Shown here one piece after another: positions 6,886 through 10,751 of a stretch of DNA of 10,751 nucleotides. The stretch is from Cyclobacteriaceae bacterium (GTDB taxonomy: Bacteria > Bacteroidota > Bacteroidia > Cytophagales > Cyclobacteriaceae): contig JALOMN010000030.1 of the NCBI GenBank assembly GCA_025455445.1, forward strand, positions 1 to 10,751, written 5' to 3'. Numbering within the stretch: the stretch's first letter is position 1; every line of letters starts with the position of its first letter. The translations under genes were made by a program, and so were the position numbers. Below the pieces are notes generated by a model. That model made no database searches and was not told the origin of the DNA. It saw nothing but the letters and a program-made list of their open reading frames with translations.

Positions 6886-7035
6886 TTTGCCTGGCTTCCA
6901 CATCGTGGCAACCAGGAATAGCGGGGAAAGTAGAATTGCAATAGCAAATATCGTCCAGAAGTTTCTTCCTTTTTTACTTGTCCAATAAGCCAACACAAGG
7001 CAAACGGAAAAATAGACACACGCGAAAATTACCAT
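6868..7035 (-). CDS. Small two-helix membrane protein (55 aa), unknown function
   Basis: A frame too short for usual cut-offs starts at ATG 7035-7033, six bases after the stop of the DUF6048-like gene, and ends at TAG 6870-6868. The 55-residue product has two hydrophobic stretches, about residues 2-18 and 26-45, separated by the basic turn TSKKGRNFW (19-27). The second helix contains LLSPLFLVA, and the tail is basic ([10 protein letters not shown]). The arrangement, a helix then KGR-aromatic then a helix with SPL, recalls many small uncharacterised bacterial inner-membrane proteins. Tight spacing with the upstream gene and the membrane-like composition support it being real. Its 3' end overlaps the ftsY 3' end by 18 bp in convergent orientation. 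I cannot name a family or role. Confidence 0.65.
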   Translation of the reverse strand: MVIFACVYFSVCLVLAYWTSKKGRNFWTIFAIAILLSPLFLVATMWKPGKSTILK

Positions 7036-7041
7036 CTTGAT

Positions 7042-7755
7042 TTACTTTAACTCTAAATTTACAAGTTGTTGTTGCTTCTTAAATGGGATGCGCCAGAACA
7101 ACTGATAATTAAATCCCCAGTACACATTGTCTGAAGCTATTCCATAGCCGGGCAGATCGTAAGTCTCGAGTGAACCAACACCTTTTGTGCCGGGTAAAAA
7201 TTTCATGCGGGCTGTGTAGCCCATCCATAATCCCTTCCAGATTTTTACGCGCAACCCTGCGGTCATTTCACCCCAACTTCCACGCGCATCTTCATTAGAT
7301 AAATCTCTTTGCTGATCACCATATCCTGTTGTGGTAAAACTATAATTCAAATACTCATCGTACGTGGCCTGTCCATATCGAAAGCCAATAAAAACCATAT
7401 TTTTATCCGGATCCTTGAGCAGAAAATTAATATCTACACCCACACGCCAATAGGCACCTTCATTCTTGTAATCTCCATTAAACAGCGTTTCCGTGCGCGA
7501 CCAATTGCCATAATCCAGCGCGAGATAATAACGACCAAAGTCTACATCTGCATTTACTTCCCAACTTTCAAGCGGGCTATTAAAAACACTTTTTCCAATC
7601 GCTATAATGTCTGTGCCAATACGCAGGCCAGTCGGCCAATGTAATTTTCGCAATGAATCAGCCGGGGCATCCTTCTTTGACTGGGCTGGTGCCAATACAA
7701 CCATCAACAGCAAAAAGATGCTACTGATTATATACTTCAATATTGACAGTGACAT
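7042..7755 (-). CDS. DUF6048-like predicted outer-membrane beta-barrel protein
   Basis: This 237-residue protein has a signal peptide (hydrophobic 9-22, likely cleavage after APA at residue 24). The mature part is made of alternating hydrophobic strands rich in Tyr, Trp and Gly: VDFGRYYLALDYG (71-83), YWRVGVDINFLL (102-113), MVFIGFRYG (120-128), MTAGLRVKIWKGLWMGYTAR (164-183) and VYWGFNYQLFWRIPF (211-225). This is what a small outer-membrane barrel looks like. The conserved adjacency to a DUF6452-type lipoprotein supports assignment to DUF6048, a Bacteroidota family of unknown function; the assignment is from memory of the pair. The ATG at 7755 overlaps the upstream gene by 35 bp in another frame. 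A TTG at codon 6 would shorten the overlap but weaken the signal peptide. Likely role: envelope structure or transport, not known. Confidence 0.8.
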   Translation of the reverse strand: MSLSILKYIISSIFLLLMVVLAPAQSKKDAPADSLRKLHWPTGLRIGTDIIAIGKSVFNSPLESWEVNADVDFGRYYLALDYGNWSRTETLFNGDYKNEGAYWRVGVDINFLLKDPDKNMVFIGFRYGQATYDEYLNYSFTTTGYGDQQRDLSNEDARGSWGEMTAGLRVKIWKGLWMGYTARMKFLPGTKGVGSLETYDLPGYGIASDNVYWGFNYQLFWRIPFKKQQQLVNLELK

Positions 7756-8164
7756 TGGTAAGTAATTTATCGCTGATTAATATGATGCTTTCTTCATCAA
7801 ATGATGATTCCTTCACGAACACATTTTCATGATATAGGTAGGCACCACAATCTGGTGATATCACCCGCGAAATCATCAAATAGGTAAGCGTCATTGTTTC
7901 TGTGCGGCCTTCAAATTTAAACGTAATTGTAGTTTCCGGTACCACCGGGCTTACCGGCAACTCTACTGTTGACACCCTCGCGTTGGTGTAAAACTTATCG
8001 TCTAACCCCGATACGGTGATTTCATCAAATGTGATTTCCCGTGGTGTCTTGGAATTAATTTTAAACGCAATTTTTACCAGGTTAGTGTTGGTGATTTGAC
8101 AGTCTGGCTCATTTAAACATCCCGAAAAGAGACAAATCAATGAAATAAGCTGAACAATTCGCAC
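7721..8164 (-). CDS. DUF6452-like lipoprotein, GTG start
   Basis: I place the start at GTG 8164-8162, giving 147 residues beginning MRIVQLISLICLFSGC: a short basic start, a hydrophobic core and a lipobox LFSGC, so the mature protein is a lipoprotein with acylated C16. A longer frame from TTG 8191 is open, but that TTG is part of a perfect -7 promoter box (TATATTTG, 8196-8189), so it is unlikely to be translated. After the lipobox come NEPDCQITNTNLVKIAFK and beta-rich sequence, with a second cysteine pair partner in ISPDCGAYL. The pattern fits DUF6452, a Bacteroidota lipoprotein family of unknown function that sits beside DUF6048. It is the first gene of a three-gene envelope operon (overlapping the next by 35 bp) and is divergent from rimO. 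Confidence 0.8.
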   Translation of the reverse strand: MRIVQLISLICLFSGCLNEPDCQITNTNLVKIAFKINSKTPREITFDEITVSGLDDKFYTNARVSTVELPVSPVVPETTITFKFEGRTETMTLTYLMISRVISPDCGAYLYHENVFVKESSFDEESIILISDKLLTNVTVNIEVYNQ

Positions 8165-8188
8165 GCGCTGGTAGTTGAGTTGAATGTG

Positions 8189-8196
8189 CAAATATA
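8189..8196 (-). promoter_or_regulatory. Candidate -7 promoter box for the DUF6452/DUF6048 operon
   Basis: Read on the minus strand, 8196-8189 is TATATTTG, an exact match to the Bacteroidota -7 consensus TAnnTTTG. Transcription would begin near 8183, about 18 bases before the GTG start at 8164. No TTG occurs at the -33 distance; that position is occupied by the palindrome at 8213-8227. Confidence 0.5.
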
Positions 8197-8212
8197 ACCG
8201 AAGCCCTTACCG

Positions 8213-8227
8213 GCCGGAATTTCCGGC
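8213..8227. repeat. Palindrome between two divergent promoter boxes
   Basis: GCCGGAA (8213-8219) and TTCCGGC (8221-8227) are exact complements around T8220. It overlaps at its left the self-complementary CCGGCCGG (8210-8217). The centre lies 24 bases from the minus-strand -7 box and 21 bases from the plus-strand one, so it covers the -33 zone of both. A protein-binding operator is the simplest reading. Confidence 0.45.
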
Positions 8228-8240
8228 AGGGTATTTTTAG

Positions 8241-8248
8241 TAAATTCG
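8241..8248 (+). promoter_or_regulatory. Candidate -7 promoter box for rimO
   Basis: TAAATTCG matches TAnnTTTG at 7 of 8 positions and, like its divergent partner, is followed by CAC. Transcription would begin near 8255, leaving about a dozen bases before the rimO GTG. No TTG is present at the -33 distance. Confidence 0.35.
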
Positions 8249-8266
8249 CACCTTATTTAACTAGCC

Positions 8267-9577
8267 GTGAAAACCAAAGGACCTAAAAAGACTAAAGTAA
8301 ATATTGTAACACTGGGTTGTTCAAAAAATCTTGTAGACTCCGAAGTGCTGCTTACCCAACTCCGTGGCAACGATATCGATGCTGTGCATGAGTCAAAGAA
8401 AGACGATGCCAACATTGTGGTAATTAACACTTGCGGATTTATCGACAATGCAAAGCAAGAATCAATTGATACAATACTGCGATATGTGGATGCGAAAGAA
8501 GAAGGCATTGTAGAAAAAGTATTTGTGACGGGCTGTCTTTCTGAACGCTATAAAACAGATCTTGAAAAGGAAATTCCTGCGGTAGATGCCTGGTTCGGCA
8601 CCCGCGATTTGTCACGTTTGCTAAAGCAACTAAACGCAAACTATAAACATGAATTAGTAGGTGAGCGCATCCTTACAAATCCAAGTCATTTCGCATACTT
8701 GAAGATCTCCGAAGGTTGCGACAGGCCTTGTTCATTCTGTGCCATCCCTCTCATGCGAGGTAAACATGTTTCGCGGCCGATGGAAGAACTTGTGTTGGAA
8801 GCAAAAAACCTGGCCAAAAAAGGAACGAAAGAATTATTGCTTATCGCGCAAGATTCAACTTATTATGGATTGGATTTATATAAAAAAAGAAATCTTGCTG
8901 AACTGTTACAAAGGCTTTCGGATGTAGAGGGCATTGAGTGGATTCGTCTGCATTATGCATTCCCCACAGGCTTTCCGTTAGACGCATTGGATGTGATGGC
9001 CGAACGCGCTAACATCTGTAACTATCTGGACATTCCTTTACAGCATGGTGCAAGCCGTATGTTACAGATTATGAGACGCGGCACCACAAGAGAAAAAACC
9101 GAGGCCCTGCTGCAAACCATTCGCGAAAAAGTACCTGGCATTGCTATTCGCACTACACTCATCGCAGGACATCCGGGTGAAACTGAACAAGACTTTGAAG
9201 AGATGATGAGGTTTGTGGAAACCACCCGCTTCGATCGTTTAGGCGTATTTCCATATTCACACGAGGACAATACACATTCTTATTCCATGGCGGATGACAT
9301 ACCCGATGAGATTAAGCAAGCACGTGTCGATGCCATTATGGAGTTGCAGCAGGGAATTTCCCTTGAACTCAACCAGGCTAAAATTGGGAACATCTATAAA
9401 GTGCTGATTGATCGTAAAGAGTCTGGAAATTTTATTGGTCGTACTGAGTTTGACTCGCCTGAAGTTGATAATGAAGTGTTACTGGATGGCACGCATGAAT
9501 ACTTGCGGATTGGAGACTTTGTGATGGCCCAGGTGACGAATGCAACTGAGTTTGACCTGGTAGCAAAACCGGTTTAA
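8267..9577 (+). CDS. rimO: Ribosomal protein S12 methylthiotransferase RimO
   Basis: RimO is a radical-SAM enzyme with two iron-sulfur clusters that adds a methylthio group to the conserved aspartate of ribosomal protein S12. The 436-residue protein has the N-terminal MTTase domain with cluster cysteines C18 (TLGCSKNLVDSE), C56 (NTCGFIDNA) and C90 (VTGCLSERY). The radical-SAM core has C151, C155 and C158 (CDRPCSFCAIPLMRG) and the conserved DIPLQHGASRMLQIMRRG (255-272). A C-terminal TRAM domain lies at about 374-436 (EFDSPEVDNEVLLDG within it). TLGCSKNLVDSE and the S/N residues after it separate RimO from the tRNA enzyme MiaB. The start codon is GTG at 8267; no ATG lies near the N-terminus, and the reading gives the basic start MKTKGPKKTK usual in the family. 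Divergent from the lipoprotein operon; bshC follows after 105 bp. Confidence 0.97.
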   Translation: MKTKGPKKTKVNIVTLGCSKNLVDSEVLLTQLRGNDIDAVHESKKDDANIVVINTCGFIDNAKQESIDTILRYVDAKEEGIVEKVFVTGCLSERYKTDLEKEIPAVDAWFGTRDLSRLLKQLNANYKHELVGERILTNPSHFAYLKISEGCDRPCSFCAIPLMRGKHVSRPMEELVLEAKNLAKKGTKELLLIAQDSTYYGLDLYKKRNLAELLQRLSDVEGIEWIRLHYAFPTGFPLDALDVMAERANICNYLDIPLQHGASRMLQIMRRGTTREKTEALLQTIREKVPGIAIRTTLIAGHPGETEQDFEEMMRFVETTRFDRLGVFPYSHEDNTHSYSMADDIPDEIKQARVDAIMELQQGISLELNQAKIGNIYKVLIDRKESGNFIGRTEFDSPEVDNEVLLDGTHEYLRIGDFVMAQVTNATEFDLVAKPV

Positions 9578-9682
9578 CAAGTTATTAACAAGCCTGCTAC
9601 CAATCACAAAAAATATTCAACATATCGTAGCCTTAATCGTTAATTTGGTCATGTCTTTTATATCTACTACTGCCTGCTGATC

Positions 9683-10751
9683 ATGCGCCTGAAAAAAATT
9701 GCATTTGAAGAAACACATTCCTTTTCAAGCTTTTTCATTGATTATATTCAACAGAAAGATGTGTTGAAAAAGTTTTATTCGAGATTTCCGGTAGTGGCAA
9801 ATTTTGCAGAACAGATTAAAGAAAAACAGCAGTCATTTCCTTCACAAAATCGCATCATACTTACATCCACGCTGCAGACACAATATCAAAAGATATCGCA
9901 ACACGAAGCGGTGAAGAATAATTTAAAACTTCTTGAGCACGAAAATACATTTACGATAACAACAGGGCATCAGCTTAATTTATTTACCGGACCACTCTAC
10001 TTCATTTTTAAAATCGTTACAGTCATCAACGCCTGTAAAGAATTAAAGAAACATTACCCGCACTTTAATTTTGTGCCTGTGTATTGGATGGCTTCAGAAG
10101 ATCACGACTATGACGAAATAAAATACTTTAGACTTTACGGAAAGAAATACACCTGGGAGACCGATCAGCAAGGTGCCGTGGGAAGATTTAATCCACAAAC
10201 AATTAAAAAACTCATCGATGAAGTACCGGGCGAGATTTCGGCTTTTAAAAATGCATACCTTAATCATAATACACTTAGTGACGCGGTACGTTACTATGTA
10301 AATGAATTATTTGGTGCAGAAGGTTTGATAGTGGTAGATGCCGATGATCGCAATTTGAAAAAATTATTGAGCCCCGTGATGCGCGATGATTTATTTAATC
10401 ATACAACCAAGCAACTTGTTGATACACAAAATCAGCAACTTGAATCACTCGGTTACCATACGCAGGTATTTGCGCGCGACATCAACTTCTTTTACCTCGA
10501 CAAAAATCTGAGAAGTCGTCTTGAGCTGAAAGGAGACAGATTTAAAGTAGTGGATACTGCGATTGAGTTTTCTAAAGAGGAAATTGAAAAAATAATCGAA
10601 CAGGAGCCTGAAAAATTAAGCCCTAATGTGGTGCTCAGGCCTTTATATCAGGAAATAATTTTACCTAACCTGGCCTATACGGGTGGGCCAGCTGAGTTGG
10701 TTTATTGGTTGCAGTTCAAAGGGGTTTTTGATCATTTCAACGTTCCTTTTC
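9683..10751 (+). CDS. bshC: Bacillithiol biosynthesis cysteine-adding enzyme BshC, 3' end cut by window edge
   Basis: BshC is proposed to catalyse the last step of bacillithiol synthesis, joining cysteine to glucosaminyl-malate. An uninterrupted frame from ATG 9683 runs 356 codons to the right edge; the family is about 520-540 residues, so roughly the last third is missing. Diagnostic blocks are TTGHQLNLFTGPLYFIFK (93-110), PVYWMASEDHDYDEI (132-146, the HDYDE block), and NVVLRPLYQEIILPN (315-329) leading into the AYTGGPAELVYW segment (331-342). There is an in-frame stop (TAA, 9641-9643) upstream with no other ATG between, so the start is secure. It lies 105 bp after rimO on the same strand. 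Bacillithiol is found in Bacillota and many Bacteroidota, consistent with the inferred host. Confidence 0.95.
   Translation, partial: MRLKKIAFEETHSFSSFFIDYIQQKDVLKKFYSRFPVVANFAEQIKEKQQSFPSQNRIILTSTLQTQYQKISQHEAVKNNLKLLEHENTFTITTGHQLNLFTGPLYFIFKIVTVINACKELKKHYPHFNFVPVYWMASEDHDYDEIKYFRLYGKKYTWETDQQGAVGRFNPQTIKKLIDEVPGEISAFKNAYLNHNTLSDAVRYYVNELFGAEGLIVVDADDRNLKKLLSPVMRDDLFNHTTKQLVDTQNQQLESLGYHTQVFARDINFFYLDKNLRSRLELKGDRFKVVDTAIEFSKEEIEKIIEQEPEKLSPNVVLRPLYQEIILPNLAYTGGPAELVYWLQFKGVFDHFNVPF

Noticed and set aside
6890..6916. Hairpin just after the ftsY stop (CCTGG/CCAGG with inner CCAC/GTGG)
   Set aside because: No U-tract follows and it lies within the coding frame of the small membrane protein, so it is not a convincing ftsY terminator.
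7309..7644. Plus-strand 111-codon open frame
   Set aside because: Antisense to the DUF6048-like gene, with low-complexity composition and no start context; the minus strand encodes a coherent signal peptide and barrel strands.
9651..9680. Nine-codon frame (MSFISTTAC) ending two bases before the bshC ATG
   Set aside because: It could be an upstream regulatory frame, but a frame this short arises readily by chance and nothing else supports it.

Overview
The window looks like chromosomal core DNA of a Bacteroidota bacterium, most likely of the Cytophagales / Cyclobacteriaceae type. Four things point there: a secreted protein with a C-terminal type IX secretion (Por) sorting domain, the rpmB-rpmG-DUF4295 ribosomal operon, a DUF6452/DUF6048 pair, and bshC for bacillithiol synthesis. 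No start codon has a clear Shine-Dalgarno sequence in front of it. The best promoter-like sites fit the Bacteroidota -7 consensus TAnnTTTG. I see no insertion sequence, phage, CRISPR array, tRNA or rRNA.

Layout. Left block, minus strand: a DUF2461 protein cut by the left edge (1-428) and murF (593-1876), which adds D-Ala-D-Ala to the peptidoglycan precursor. An 85-bp divergent region with a small inverted repeat separates murF from a plus-strand pair: a 724-residue FG-GAP/VCBS-repeat protein secreted by T9SS (1962-4136) and, 16 bp later, a HAD phosphatase of the beta-phosphoglucomutase type (4153-4818). Next is a roughly 400-bp stretch without a gene (4819-5235), rich in inverted repeats and possibly containing a structured RNA. 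It leads into rpmB (L28), rpmG (L33) and a 51-residue DUF4295 protein (5236-5834), closed by a very strong 17-bp stem terminator. ftsY (SRP receptor) follows at 5926-6885.

Convergent with ftsY is a minus-strand operon of three envelope genes: a DUF6452-like lipoprotein (7721-8164), a DUF6048-like predicted outer-membrane barrel (7042-7755), and a 55-residue two-helix membrane protein (6868-7035) whose 3' end overlaps the end of ftsY. The lipoprotein gene is divergent from rimO (8267-9577, ribosomal protein S12 methylthiotransferase). In the space between them, two promoter-like -7 boxes point away from each other around a shared palindrome. The window ends inside bshC (9683 to the right edge).

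Functionally the window combines translation and targeting (rpmB, rpmG, DUF4295, ftsY, rimO), cell wall synthesis (murF), thiol metabolism (bshC) and envelope proteins of unknown role. Most genes are ordinary housekeeping. The least explained parts are the three-gene envelope operon with its small membrane protein, the rimO/lipoprotein divergent promoter region, and the inverted-repeat-rich leader before rpmB.
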